The notes under the pieces were generated by a model. That model worked only from the letters and a program-made list of their open reading frames with translations. It was not told where the DNA came from and searched no databases. A program made the translations under genes and the position numbers. 64,000 nt of DNA, taken from positions 372,001 through 436,000 of the forward strand of contig CAWAJW010000003.1 of the NCBI GenBank assembly GCA_963782475.1, read 5' to 3'. Shown piece by piece: positions 43,191 to 56,066 of this stretch (positions are counted from its first letter, which is position 1; each line of letters opens with the position of its first letter). The DNA is from CAVQBP01 sp963782475. Its GTDB lineage: Bacteria; Bacteroidota; Ignavibacteria; Ignavibacteriales; Ignavibacteriaceae.

Positions 43191-46011
43191 ATGAAAAAAC
43201 CAGAAATTATTTTGCTTTTAATATTCTTTTTGATTGCTTTCCAAAATATTTTTTTAACAGCACAAGTAAAGACTATAAAAAACGGTATTGAATTAAATAC
43301 ATCAGAGTTAAATCTAAGAGTTCAATTTTATGATGATAATATAATTAGAATTTTAAAATGGAATAAAGAAGGAACACCTGATAAATTAAGTTTATCTGTT
43401 ATTAAAGATTCTTTTCCTGATCTAAATATTAAAATAAAGCATGAAGATGGAGCAGTTACCTTATCATCCAAAAATTTGACTTTGAAAATTTCAAATAAAG
43501 AGGGAAGCATACAATATTTAAACTCCAAAAATGAAATTATTTTAAAAGAAAATGGTGCAGCATCATTTTCTCCGGTTATTTACAGCTCTGATTCAGGCTT
43601 TTCAATTAAACAAAATTTTCAGTTAACGCCCGATGAAGGAATTTACGGCTTAGGACAAAATCAGGAAGGGTACTTTAATTACCGCGGAAAAAAAGAAGTT
43701 TTGGTTCAGACCAATACCGATGCTGTAACTCCATTTTTAATTTCAACACAAAATTATGGAATTCTCTGGGATAATTATTCAAAAACAATTTTTGATGATA
43801 GTACGATGGTACTTCATTATGGTCGGATATGGGGAACAACATTGATTATTATTTTATTTGTGGTAAGGACATGGATGATGTTATTTCCGGTTATCGTGAA
43901 TTAACCGGTAAAGCTCCAATGTATGGTAAATGGGCTTATGGTTATTGGCAAAGCAAGGAACATTATAAAACACAAACAGAGGTAATAAGTGTTGCAGAAA
44001 AATATAGAAAACTGAAAATGCCGATTGATAATATTATACAGGATTGGGATTATTGGAATGGACCACAGAACTGGAGCGGGATGTTTTTTGATAAAACTTT
44101 ATATCCTCATCCCAAAGAAATGTGCGATAAGCTTCACAAAATGAATTTTCATATAATTATTTCCATCTGGCCGGCCTTAGGTCCAAATACTAAAATTTAT
44201 TCCGAAATGTTGAAACGAAGGGTATCTATATAAACCTGTCGGATGGGCAGGATTTAAATATTATGATGCATATAATCCGGATGCAAATAAGCTTTATTGC
44301 AAATATCTGGATAAAGGACTTTATTCCAAAGGACTTGACGGCTGGTGGATCGATTCAACGGAACCGGATGTTGTTAATGCTATGACGAAAGAGTTCTGAA
44401 TATTACGAACTCAAAAAAATGGGAAGTAATTATCTGGGTTCATTTGCAAGATATTTGAATGCATTTTCATTGGCGATGACAGATGCAGTTTATAAAAACT
44501 GGAGAGAATTAACATCTTCACGCAGAGCTTACATTTTAACCCGATCAACATTTGCCGGCCAGCAGCGTAATGCAGCAACTACCTGGTCGGGCGATATTGG
44601 TGCAAGCTGGGAAATTTACCACAAACAAATTCCTGCAGGAGTCAATCATTGTATGTCGGGAATTCCTTACTGGACATTTGATATCGGCGCATTTGTACTT
44701 GGTGCTTATGGTGGAGTTTTTATGAACGGAGGAAAAGATCCCGCATACCAGGAATTGTACACCCGTATGTTCCAGTTCGGTGCTTTCTGCCCAATCTTCC
44801 GTTCTCATGGCTCCGAAACTCCACGGGAAATTTGGGAAATGGGTGAGTTTGTAAAACCAATAGTAAAAATCGACAAATTGCGATATAGACTTATGCCTTA
44901 TATTTATTCATTGGCTTGGATGGTTACAGATGAGAATTATACAATTATGCGCGGATTACCGATGGATTTTTCAAATGATAAAAAAACATATTCCATAGAT
45001 GATCAATATATGTTTGGCCCGTCAATAATGGTTTGTCCCGTAACTAAATATATGTATTATCATCCGCCCGAACACAGCATTTTGGTTGGGCCGGAATATT
45101 TTGAAACTCAGGATGGACAACCCGGTTTATCGGCAAAATATTATAAAGATGCGGATAGAAAAATATTAAGTAAAGAAGAAATAGATCCTGATATTGATTT
45201 TGTCTGGTATACCGGACGACCGGATTATCTGACAGATTCAACATATGCAGTTACCTGGGAAGGTAAGCTAATTCCGAAAGAAACGGGGAAATACCAATTC
45301 CATTTAATCAGTTATGATCCTAAGAGAATAATTCTAAATGGTGATACTCTTAAAATGGTTTATACAAGTGTTGAACAATATACCGAACCTGTAAATTTAA
45401 TAGCCGGAAGAAAATATAACTTTAATCTTGAAACTGAAAACAGATCAACAGGAGCAGCAAAAATACGCCTGTTCTGGAAGACTCCATCCATTTTTGCAAA
45501 AGAAGAAACGAAAGAGAATGTTGATAAAAAAATAAAAGTTTACATCCCTGATGGTTATAAATGGTATGATTTCTGGACAGGTGATACAGTAGAAGGAGGT
45601 AAAGAAATTAAAACTGACGCTCCAATTGATAAAATCCCTTTATTTGTTAAAGCAGGTTCAATTATTCCAATGGGACCATTTATTCAGTACTCAACTGAAA
45701 AACCTGCCGATCCAATTGAGCTTAGAATTTATCCCGGTGAAGATGGCAGCTTTACACTTTATGAAGATGAGAATGATAATTATAATTATGAAAAAGGAAT
45801 TTATTCAACAATCGATTTTAAATGGGATGATTCCAGGCATGAATTAAGAATCTCAAACCGAAAAGGGAGTTTTCCGGGTATGCTAAAAAAACGAATCTTT
45901 AATATTATTTTAGTAAAGGAGAATCATGGAAACGGGTTAGAGATTTGTTCCAAGCCAGATAAGGTTTTAGTATATGACGGCTCAGCTTTACAAATCAAAC
46001 TGGAACAATAA
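43191..46011 (+). pseudogene. GH31 alpha-xylosidase-like gene, three frameshifts
   Basis: The pieces join into a GH31 enzyme with signal peptide (ending LTAQ). It has an N-terminal beta domain (EGIYGLGQNQEGYFNYRG), TIM barrel (MPIDNIIQDWDYW), nucleophile block GWWIDSTEPDVV, acid/base TTWSGDIGASWEI, and a PA14-like insert (about 45110-45500). Frameshifts occur near 43829 (IWGT/GNNIDYY), 44220 (LKR/GYLYKPVGWAG) and 44393 (TKE/SEYYELKKMG). The last looks like a two-base loss and none lies in a long homopolymer. The domain order is that of alpha-xylosidases acting on xyloglucan oligosaccharides. It is the only plus-strand enzyme gene of this cluster; a NrtR-type regulator follows. Confidence 0.88.
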
Positions 46012-46230
46012 GAAAGATCTATTTAGAATATTAATTTATGGCTATAGAATAATTTTGCAGAAATAATAATGATGAATTTAAAAGGATGAACTTTAGAGCA
46101 CTTTTAAAATAATTAAGTTATTATATATTTGAGGAGTATTAACCTAAAAGCAGAGTGACAAGAGAGTTCATTGCTGCCGAGCTAAATTTTTTATCATTAT
46201 AATTATTCGATATAATAACAAAAGAATTAT

Positions 46231-46920
46231 ATGGCAAATTGGTTAAAAGATGCAATTAAGAATGCGTCTGCGGATTGTGTGATATTCGGATTTGAAGATT
46301 CTTCTCTGGAAATATTACTATATAAGCGCGGTATTAACCCGTGCAAAGGAGCCTGGGCTTTACCTGGCGGGTTCTTAAAAAAATGGGAATTATTTGAAGA
46401 GGCTGCTAGAAGAATATTAAAAGCAACAACAGGAGTTGAAGATATATATCTCGAGGAAATTGCTGTTTTCGATCAATTAAATCGGTTTCCTCCATGGAGA
46501 GTATTTACTATAGGTTACTTTGCTCTTATTAAACCCGGTAAATATAAAATTATTGCTGCAGGGCTAGATTCTACAGAAGTAAAATGGTTTAAAATTGATG
46601 AATTGCCCGCTTTGGCCTGGGATCACAAACATATCGTTGATACAGCATTAAATAAGCTGCGCTCTCTTGTTTTGCATAAACCGATTGGTCTGGAACTTAT
46701 GCCTAATAAATTTACATTGCCTCAACTCCAAACTCTTTATGAAGTAATACTTGACAGAAAACTTGATAGAAGAAATTTTCGTAAGAAATTGATCCAGACT
46801 AATCTTTTAAAAAAATTAGATGAGAGAGATCCGAATAATAAAACCAATGCCGCTTATTTATATAAATTTGATAAACGCATTTATAACAAATTAATTACAA
46901 AAGGGTTTATACTCGAATAA
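46231..46920 (+). CDS. NrtR/AraR-type Nudix-related transcriptional regulator
   Basis: 229 residues: an N-terminal Nudix fold (about 10-150; VIFGFEDSSLEILLYKRG, WALPGGFLKKWELFEEAARR) and a C-terminal winged helix (FTLPQLQTLYEVILDRKLDR, NFRKKLIQTNLLKKL). The Nudix box has lost its REUXEE metal-binding residues (RRILKATTG instead), as in NrtR-family regulators that sense a ligand without hydrolysing it. In Bacteroidetes such proteins control arabinose or xylose genes, which suits a cluster with alpha-xylosidases. It is intact although the flanking enzyme genes are broken. The convergent GH13 remnant ends 2 bp away. Confidence 0.82.
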   Translation: MANWLKDAIKNASADCVIFGFEDSSLEILLYKRGINPCKGAWALPGGFLKKWELFEEAARRILKATTGVEDIYLEEIAVFDQLNRFPPWRVFTIGYFALIKPGKYKIIAAGLDSTEVKWFKIDELPALAWDHKHIVDTALNKLRSLVLHKPIGLELMPNKFTLPQLQTLYEVILDRKLDRRNFRKKLIQTNLLKKLDERDPNNKTNAAYLYKFDKRIYNKLITKGFILE

Positions 46921-46922
46921 AT

Positions 46923-48689
46923 TTATTTATATGTTAATTTATAAAGGGAATAAGTTTGTCCGCTTATTTTTAATTTATATTTATTCCCGTCAGCTTCAAT
47001 ATGCGATTCTGTACCAGCCAGCAGAGTAAACCCATTAGCTTTTAAATTTAATGAAAAGTTTGCAGTTTTATCTTCAGCTGAAGGATTAAATACTGCAAGG
47101 ATCACATCTTCACCGTTTGCACGTGCAAATATAAAAGGATAGGTATTTTCTTTCGCATAAACCGGAACAAACTCAGCATAAGCTTTTAAAGCCGGTTCAT
47201 TCTTTCTTTATTTGAATTAGTTTCCGAACATTGTTAAGGAGTGAATTTGGATCTTTTTCTTCTCCTGCAACATTCGGTGCATCGGGAGAAGTATCAACAG
47301 GCAAATATAGTTTATCAGGATCGGCTGTTGAAAAGCCATCATTTTTACCACGGCTCCATTGCATCGGTGTACGTGCACCAGCACGAGGTTTATATGCACC
47401 TTCAACATAAGGCAGATTATACAACTGACGCATCCCGATTTCATTTCCATAATAGATGAAAGGAATTCCCGGCATTGCCAATGAAAATGCAAAAATCATT
47501 TCAAGCTCTTTATCAGTCCGTTTTAATATTTAATCTTGATAAATCGTGATTGCCAAGCGGGAGAAGAATATACCCTTTCCCTTTTGTTTTATTATACTGA
47601 TCCAAATATGAACGAAGAAAATTAGCGATATCTCCTTTTCCTTCTTTATCGAAGAAACTATGTCCTTCGGAATAACCGTTAAGAATTCGCCAGCTTTCTT
47701 TTTGAAGAAGATCGTTATAACCGGGGAACCAATGAAAAAAATCTGCATGAAATCCGCCGCCGTCCAATGCAGCTTCGGGATAAGACCATTCGGATACCAT
47801 AAAAGCATCAGGATATTCTTTATCAAATATTGCACGTATTTCATTCCAGAATTTTTTAGTGCCTTCATCTCTTGTAGTAAAAAATTGATCGTTCCCGGTA
47901 ATGTTCGCATTTTTAACTAGAGCGCCTGCCATATCGGCCCTGAAACCATCTGCCCCCATATCCATCCAGAAACGTAAAACTTTTTTCAGTTCTTTTTGAA
48001 GCGCAAGAACATCCGGGTGATCTGTAGGCAGCATCCAGTCTTCTTCAGGTTTTGCAAAACCGAAATTCAATGCGGGCTCACTCCAATAGAAATTGCGCAT
48101 GAACTGCCCGTTGCGTCTGCTGTATCCTTTAATAAAAGAATCTCTAAATTCTTCCGGAGGATTTAGCCATGTATTATTTGTCCATATATACCAATTAGAA
48201 TATTTATTTTTTTCCTGTTTAGCGGATTCCTGGAACCACGGATTATCGATACTTGTATAGCTGATAACATAATCGAATATTATTTTCAATCCTCTTTTTT
48301 TGGCTTCGGCAAACATTCTTTTTGCATCATCATTTGTACCGTATCTCGGAGCCACTTTATAATAATCGGAAACATCGTAACCGCGCATCATGAAAAGGGG
48401 ATTCAAAAAAAGGATTAATCCATATACCATCAACACCCAGACTTTTTACATAATCCAGTTTCTCTATAATTCCTTTAAGATCGCCAATACCATCGCCATT
48501 AGAATCATAAAAAGTTTGCGGGATAGATTTGATAAAATACAGCATTATTAATCCACTCAGGGCAATCAGGTATTGTATATTTGCCTGTAATAAAAGCAGA
48601 ATCAATGGAAAGATTTTTCTGCGCTTTTATATTACCAATTAATAATAATTGTAATAAAATTATTGTAATATAAAAAATTTTCGTTTCAT
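46923..48689 (-). pseudogene. GH13 alpha-amylase/glucosidase gene, about five frameshifts
   Basis: Joined fragments give a secreted GH13 enzyme: a leader beginning at the ATG 48689 (continuing LLLIGNIKAQKN after an early shift), AVFYQIYP, DSNGDGIGDLKGIIEKLDYV, GVDGIWINPFFESPF and RGYDVSDYY. The nucleophile block is GADGFRADMAGALV, acid AFMVSEWSYPEA, and LGNHDLSR the third acid. Shifts lie near 48680, 48515, 48410, 47510 and 47200. The C-terminal beta domain ends in SLYKLTYK at 46923. An alpha-1,4- or alpha-1,6-glucan activity is expected from the family. It is out of place in a pure xyloglucan set, so the cluster may have served several glucans. Confidence 0.85.
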
Positions 48690-48738
48690 ATATTTTTAAT
48701 ATTTTAATTTTATAAATGAATAATTGCGATCTATAAGC

Positions 48739-48779
48739 TCAAACCGGTACCACGAAAAAGGAAGGAGGCACCGGTTTTG
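48739..48779 (-). terminator. hairpin after the GH74-GH5 gene
   Basis: CAAACCGGTACC pairs with GGCACCGGTTTTG with one mismatch. The stem begins 7 bp past the predicted original stop (48786) of the minus-strand GH74-GH5 gene and lies before the GH13 start. No clear T-tract follows, so it may be an attenuator or stability hairpin. Confidence 0.5.
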
Positions 48780-48785
48780 AACCAC

Positions 48786-51700
48786 TCACTTGAGGAGGAG
48801 CATTTTTTTTGTATCTATAATAATTGCCGGCTTTCAATTTATATAAATAAACACCGCTCGGCAGGTTTTCAGCATTAAATGGAAATTTCATGATAAACCG
48901 GATGATTGGAATTCATTATTTATTATAGTTGCTTCTTTGCGGCCAAGAAGATCGAAAACTTCCAGCGAAACAGAACCTTCTTTTGCCAAAGAATAAGAAA
49001 TGTTGTTTCAGGATTGAATGGATTTGGATAATTCTGTAATAAACGGTACATATCCGGTTTTGAATTTAGGTTTCCGACTTTTGTAACGTTAGTTGTATCT
49101 ACGGCATCGATAATTGCATCAATAATATCCGGATAAGCCTGAGCTCCGGTATTCCTGTAAAAAATACCCATACCATAATTTCCTGTTCCGCCGTTATCCC
49201 AATAAAAAGGGACCAATCCGTGCTTAAAAATTGAACCGGTAATATATTCCATATAATAACGACGGTATCCTTCAAACTGTTCATTGAGCAATGTGCTGCC
49301 CAGATTCAATCTTGCAATAACACCATACTCTCCCAAAATTACTGCATAACCTTTATCGATAAATTTGGTTTTCATTTTTTGAAACTGACCATCGGCATAA
49401 GATTCGTTTGCCCATGTTTCGGTTTTACCGGGATCTGCTGCATTCTTTCCCCATTGTGTTATATTACTATTGGTATTGATGGTAAAATCATAAGGATCAT
49501 AATAATGCACTTCTACCATAAGTCTGTTTTCAGCTAACATCTGCGGGATGCAAAAAATAATTTACAGTATAATCAATATTTGTATTGAATCCCTGAACGA
49601 GCCAGATAACGATAATAATTTCGCCCGCCTGTTGAACGCACAGTATTAACAAAAGTCTGGTTGAAACTATTTTGTACAGTATAATATTCCTTTGCAGGAG
49701 TACTATAATTGCCTTCGACCATAACTTCATTCGTGCCTGCAAATAAAAGATGATCACCGTAATTACGGAAATGTATTGCAATCTGCTTCCACATTACTGC
49801 CAAACGATTATTGACATATGCAGAATCTTTATATGTTGGCTGCTGCCAGCCGCCATCCCAATGTTCATTAATAATTGCATACATGGTATCTTTCAAAACA
49901 TAATTGACAACTTCTTCAACACGTTTTAACCATGTTGTATCGATTATAAATAAGCTGTCATTTGTAAAATTGCTCCACGCAACGGGTATTCTAATTGATT
50001 TAAATCCTGCGGCTTTAACCGAATCAATTAATTTTTGAGTTATTTTAGGATTTCCCCATGCTGTTTCACCGCCTATTGCATCCAGTGAATTTCCAATATT
50101 CCATCCCGGAGACATTTCTTTTGCAAATTCAACAGAGGTCATATTACTTATTCCTGAATGATCCGGAGGTATACTATCAGCTTTGGGATCTATTCCAGGT
50201 TGGAAAAAATATACTATTTGAAGAAGCAGTAGTATCTGTTCCATTTGTTACATAACCTGTTAAAACATAAGTGCTTAGCTGCTGGAGGGGACCGGTATTC
50301 AGCATAATAGAAGTATCAATTGCTGTAAATAAAGTATCTTTTCCGGGTCCGAAAAAATTCAGGATATAGTTTAACGGCTTTCCTTGAGGATCAGAAGCTT
50401 TTGACCATGAAATATTAATATTATTACCGAGTACAATTTAAGCTGTCATTGGTTAATGAATTAAAATAAAAAGTTTCAGGATTTTGAGGTGGTTCACTAT
50501 TCTCTGGTTCTCCATAGGATATTCCGCGGCCTTCTGCCGATATATAGCATCTTCCATAAACTCTTGGGTCACCTGTTATCTGATGTATCCACCCGAACTG
50601 ATGGTTATCATCATTAATTCTTGTCCATGTTTGACCGCTATCGTTAGATCGAAAAAAGCCCAACGTATCATTGACAGTTCCATATAAATATATATGCAGG
50701 ATAACTGCCGGGATTGTTGCTTTGCCGAATCCTAATCGATAGGCGGCAGTTACATCGCTGATTTTTTCTGCAGAAGCTCCGGAATTAGCAGAATGATAAA
50801 GTCCGCCTGAACCGGTGCAGATCCATATATTACCTTCATGTTCGGGTACTGCGATTACATTCCCATCCTGAGATTGACTGGCTGGCGGAAGATCGTATTG
50901 CTGTTTCGGAAAAAGTTTTTCCGCCATCAGATGAAAGCCACAGCCTTCCGTAATTATTATTATAGACATAGAACTTTTCCGGGTTAACCCGGTCAGCGAC
51001 CGGCGAAGCCGCAGGTACTCCTCCTGCGCATTGAACCCATGTTTTTCCATTATCAGCTGAATAAGATAACGAGGCACCAGTAGGAGCCCAGACGATGGTA
51101 TTCCCATCTGCCGAAACTGCTATAGTTCTGGAACCTCCCTGAGTCGCACCACCCGGGCGTCCTCTGAAATCACGCCACGTTTTTCCTCCATCCGTAGAAT
51201 AAGCCCCATAAGGACTTGTATTAAAAGTCTTCACTATTTTTGAAGGTACTCTCCCGGCGAACTCAATTGAGAGAGTAGTTCCTCTATAAGGATAAAATCT
51301 GTTTGGAGGTGATTTATTAAGATTATCATGTCTGAATCCGTCATAGTCTCCCATCGCAGATAGAAGGTTAGTGAAGGGTGGACTTATAATTTGCATTGGA
51401 ACAGTTTCCCCCAGATTTTGATCTTTAAAATACCATGTAGGATTCGATGCAAATAAATTATCACAAGCCCAGATTCCATAACCGGTTCCAAACATAGCTT
51501 TGCTTGAATCAAAGGGATCCATAACCAATGCGGCGAGCCAATGCGGATTTACAGTTGCAGTATACGGTGCATAACTATGATCGAACGTTGCATTGGAAAT
51601 ACGGGGAGTCCAGCTTGCACCGCCATTAGTTGTTAAATAGACTTCATCTTTAGGTGACCACCTATCAAGTGTACTTACAATGATGATGTCCGGATTTTTA

Positions 51701-52631
51701 GGATATAGAGATATGCCGCTGAATCCATATGAGCCTGAAGATGGAGAGATATTCGTCCAGCTGCTGTCAGAAATATTATATTTCCAGACTGAACCTTTAG
51801 CTGCGCCATTTGGTCCCTGATAATTTGAATATGTAAGGTATAAAAGACTATCTGCAATTACAGATCTGATTGCCATTACACCGGTAGGTTGACCGGTTAC
51901 TAAAGTCCAATTGATGCCGCCATCATAACTTTGATAAAGACTTTGTCCATTATTATTTACAACTCCAACAAAAATCCTTTGAGTTGCATTATTTAAAGAT
52001 GCACTTGAAGGATCAAATAAAACAAAATTAACATTTGAAGGTGAAAAAGAAGATAACTTTTCCCAGGTTGCAGCATAATCAGTAGATTTCCATAATCCAT
52101 TTGCCATGGTTCCCATAAAAAGGATCGAATTTAAATTCGGATCTACCTGAAGCCGTTCGCCGCTCCGCGTCCGTCCTCATTACCTCCGATTTTAACAGCC
52201 AATGGGTGAATAGTCCATGAATTACCTTTATCGGTAGAAGCGAGAACTGCACCGGTGCCGGCCCATGATTGGGTATATTTTCCACATTCCATATAAACGC
52301 GGTTTGTGTCATTCCTATCCAGCGCAATTGAAAGGATACCCATATAATCTGAGTTATTTCTTGTCATCATATCATTTATAGGGATCCACTTTCCCAAGTT
52401 ATTATCCCACCGGTACGCACCTCCAATATCAGTACGGGCATAAGCAAGACCCTTTTACCGATGGATGGTATATATCCCGGGCACAAATCCTCCTCCTCCT
52501 GCAATTACACTTTTCCAAACATAAGATGCCGATTGAGCATAACTAATTGTAAACATCGAAACTACTGTCATGATGCTTATTAGGAGAAGATATGATTTTT
52601 GTTTTATTTCACTGCAGATTTTATTAACCAT
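48786..52631 (-). pseudogene. modular GH74-GH5 xyloglucanase with T9SS domain, many frameshifts
   Basis: From the ATG at 52631 the leader ends ISYAQ. A GH74 seven-bladed propeller follows: VIAGGGGFVPGI, LAYARTDIGGAYRW with one catalytic Asp, LSAMGDYDGFRHDN with the other. A fibronectin-like linker (about 50460-50240) joins a GH5 domain: GWNIGNSLDAIGG, SIRIPVAWSNF, acid/base region AGTNEVMVEG and nucleophile VILGEYGVI. A T9SS sorting domain (LLQNYPNPFNPETT, VSLEVFDLLGRKEATI, DTKKMLLLK) ends at 48786. Shifts are seen near 52455, 52150, 50860, 50435, 50215, 49590, 49560, 49010, 48893 and 48810. The linker reads through from the GH74 to the GH5 part, so I treat them as one protein of about 1,280 codons. 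Both families include endo-xyloglucanases, and a fusion would attack xyloglucan at the surface. Confidence 0.8.
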
Positions 52632-52775
52632 AATTTATTTCTTATTTTTGTCTGAATAATTAAATTAATCAAATAAATTGGACAAAACTTTTCCTGGATT
52701 ATAGAATAGAACCTCTTGTTATTTCATTTTTATAATTTGTTTTGTCCCATCCATATTTAACAATTGAACCAGGTT

Positions 52776-55553
52776 TTAAACTGAATTTAGACCGGATGGA
52801 TTTTCTTTACTAATCCGGGCCATTTCAAAAGTTCTCAAATTCAGCATGCCGGGGAATTCCCCTTCCAAATGACCAATAATAAACTCATGAGCTTTTTCGT
52901 CGTAATTAATGGTATAACGGAAAATATTCCTTTCTCATAATTATAGTTTGTATTTTCATCTTCATAAAGATTGAATGAGCAGTCTTTGCCGGTGTAAACA
53001 AATAATCTAACCGGATCTGCAGGTTTTTCAGTTGTATATTGAATATCAGGACCGCATGGAATAATAGAACCTTCTTTTACAAAAATCGGAATATCTGTAT
53101 AAGGTGCGTCTGCTTCTATTGTTTCACCTCCATCATAATATTTACCTGATTTACGATCATACCAGCCTGTTCCAGCAGGGAGATAAACATTTCGTTTTCT
53201 TTCTTTGTATTTTGTAACAGGATTGATAAGCAAAGCAGGACCAAACATAAATTGATCTCCGATGCTTAATACATTTTTATCGTTTCCGAAATCCATAACC
53301 AATGCACGCAGAATTGTATAATCATCCTGAGTAACCATTCCCGCTAAAGAATAAATATATGGCATCAGGCGGTAACGTAATTTATCATATGCAAGCATAG
53401 TTTGATAAGCAGGATGATTTTCAGGAGCAACATTGAACATTTCACGGTAGGGGAATTGTCCATGTACCCGGAACAGAGGGCAAAAAGTTCCGAATTGAAA
53501 CCATCTTGTCATCAATTCCCGCCATTCGGCTAAATTGGTACTATCAGGATGTTCATAACGCTGCTCAACAGCAAAGCCTCCGATATCTGTAGTCCAGTAA
53601 GGAATTCCGGATAAGGAAAAATTCAAACCAGCAGAGATTTGATTGCTTAAATCTTCCCAACGTGAAGCAATATCTCCGCTCCAGGTAGCTGCAGAATATC
53701 TCTGCTGCCCTGCAAAAGCAGATCGGGTAAGAATAAATACGCGTTGATCGGGATTAGATTTTCTTTGACCTTCATAGACTGCTTTGGAATTCATTAACGA
53801 ATAAGTATTTAAATATCTGGAAGCTGATCCCAATGCAGTTGGATTTTCACGCAGTATTGTTTCTTTCTCGAAAGATTGGAACAAATATCCGGTTCGGTTG
53901 CATCCAGCCACCATGCATCAAATCCTTTTGAAAAAAGATTTTTATTTATTTGTTTCCAATAAAGTTCGCGTGCACCTTCACTATAAGGATCATAAAAGGT
54001 TGAAACATAACCGGGTCCAACCCAATCTCTTTGTCCTTTTTCAACATTGCGCATGTACAGCCATCCTGTTCCTTAAATTCATCATAATGTTTTGTTCCTA
54101 CATAAAATTTTGGCCAAACAGAAATCATAATATGTGTATGAAGATTATTGTGAAGTTCTTTAACCATTCCGTCAGGATCCGGGTAACGTGTAGAATCAAA
54201 TTGGTGGCTGCCCCATTGATCTTCTTTCCAGTAAAACCAATCCTGAACAATATTATCAATCGGTATCTGACGTTTTCGAAATTCTTTAACAACGGAGAGT
54301 AATTCATCCTGAGTCTTGTATCGTTCGCGGCACTGCCAGAAACCCATTGCCCATTTCGGCATCATAGGGGCTTTCCCGGTAATTTCCCGGTATCCATGAA
54401 TTAACTGATCCATATTATTCCCATGAATGAAATAATAATCAATTTGATCAGCGACTTCGGAAAACAGAGAAGTGTAATTTTTATTTTCTGCATTTTCAGG
54501 ATCAAGATAATTTAACCCTATATAACCGCCGGTATGTATCCATTCAATTTTAATTTGATACTTTTTGCCGGCTTCCATATTGAGTTTTAATATATGTGTC
54601 CATGGCAGCCAATTTTGTCTCCATGAATCTACAACTAATTTGCCATTCAGCCACATCCTGATATATCCGCAGGCATATAATCTAAATTTATGAATTCCCG
54701 GTTTATTGCATTCGATTTCTCCGCTCCATCGTACAGCAGCAACATTTTGTCTAAATCCTTGCGGGAATTCATCATTAACATCAATAAATTCATGTTCAAT
54801 TCTTTATTCAATACGTGAAGTATAAAGATAATCGAAGCTTGTATCTCTAAAATATTCTGCAGTAAGTCCGCCGCTCTCACCATTTTTATCGTAAAGCTTA
54901 AGCGTATTTATAGGCTGGTAATCACGTATATCTCCAAATTTTGTTCGGGAATTATTATCCCATAAAATTCCATAGTTCTTACTTGAAACAAGAAAAGGAT
55001 TGACTGCAATAATATTATACTGCCATAAATCAACGTCGTGTCCTTTATAATTCATAACGCCATTTTGATGTTGTCCCAGTCCGTAAAAAGCTTCATCACT
55101 GGGTGATCAAAAAGCTGCTGTATATGATAAGTTTTTTCACCCATAACTTCAGCAGGAGTAATTATTTTCCCTCCGCCTGCTTTTTCATTAATAGCAAATG
55201 ATTATCTGAATCATAAAAGGCAATTCTTCCTGTAATTGAATCAATACTGACAATAACTTTGGAAGTGGAAATCGTAATTGAATTTCCGTTTTTTTTTACA
55301 GACCAATTAACAGGATTCCAATCAGTTCTATTTACCATAAGACTGGGTCGGGTAGAAAATGAATCAACAGGAGATGCAATAATATGAATTATATCATCAG
55401 TGCAAATTTGAATTCTTATTAAACCAGGATCAGTATCTTTTATCTTCTTGATTTTAAGAATAATTCCATCATTTTGCTTTTCGATGAGCAAATATTGTGA
55501 GACATAATAAGTGAAAAAAGCAACAGCATAATCAGCCATCGAAATAAATTCAT
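52776..55553 (-). pseudogene. second GH31 alpha-xylosidase-like gene, about six frameshifts and one stop
   Basis: The original start is the ATG at 55553 (AAGGAT upstream; leader LIMLLLFSLIMSHNICS). After a shift near 55490 the N-terminal domain follows, then shifts near 55160 and 55105, with FYGLGQHQNGVMNYKGHDVD. An in-frame TAA at 54804-54806 interrupts a PA14-like insert (GIHKFRLYACGYIRMWLNGK). The barrel continues: IPIDNIVQDWFYWKED, shift near 54070, nucleophile AWWLDATEPD, shift near 53880, acid/base ATWSGDIASRWED, and a shift near 52930 before the tail ending LNSV at 52776. A paralogue of the 43-46 kb gene but with PA14 in a different place, nearer the N terminus. Likely role: xyloglucan oligosaccharide alpha-xylosidase. 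Confidence 0.87.
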
Positions 55554-55619
55554 AAGAATCCTTGAATTTTAATTATAGAGCATTTATCGTGAATTTATTT
55601 TTTTAAAATCATTTCCTAT

Positions 55620-55820
55620 TTATGCTAAAGATACTATTTCCAAAAAATCCAGAAAATCTTCATAATATAATTGGATACAATTCAAATCCAATGATTTCTT
55701 TGGATCAGATAAACTGTAACTGGCAGGAAAGGCGTTTTTCCCTTTTCCGTAACAGGCGATAGCAGAACACCAGTTCAAATATTTTTTATTAGAAGTGAAA
55801 AGAAAAGTATCAATGATCAT
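55620..55820 (-). CDS. possible 66-aa protein or fragment
   Basis: The frame reads IIDTFLFTSNKKYLNWCSAI, ACYGKGKNAFPASYSLSDPK and ends YEDFLDFLEIVSLA; it looks like folded-protein sequence. AAGGTGG lies about 10 bp before the ATG. It may be a small gene or the end of a lost larger one. It lies between the broken GH31 gene and the ABC transporter. No family is recognised. Confidence 0.35.
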   Translation of the reverse strand: MIIDTFLFTSNKKYLNWCSAIACYGKGKNAFPASYSLSDPKKSLDLNCIQLYYEDFLDFLEIVSLA

Positions 55821-56066
55821 TCACATATCCACCTTAGAATGTGTAAAAGATACACTATTCAATCTAAATTTTTTTTCTAAGAAAGTCAATATAAGGATTG
55901 TAATAAACAGAGCGGAGCTTTAGCTGCAAAATCTTATTTGAAGTTCGGCTCTTAACGATAGTGAACAGATATCACCTTCCGATAAGTAAATATGGATAGT
56001 GCCCAAATAATTAAATTTAATATTGAACATATTTTAATTAAATTGCTTAATTAAATTTTTAAAATA

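Noticed and set aside
50058..50255. Plus-strand open frame of 65 codons in the GH5 region
   Set aside because: It is antisense to the GH5 coding sequence, whose motifs read clearly on the minus strand.
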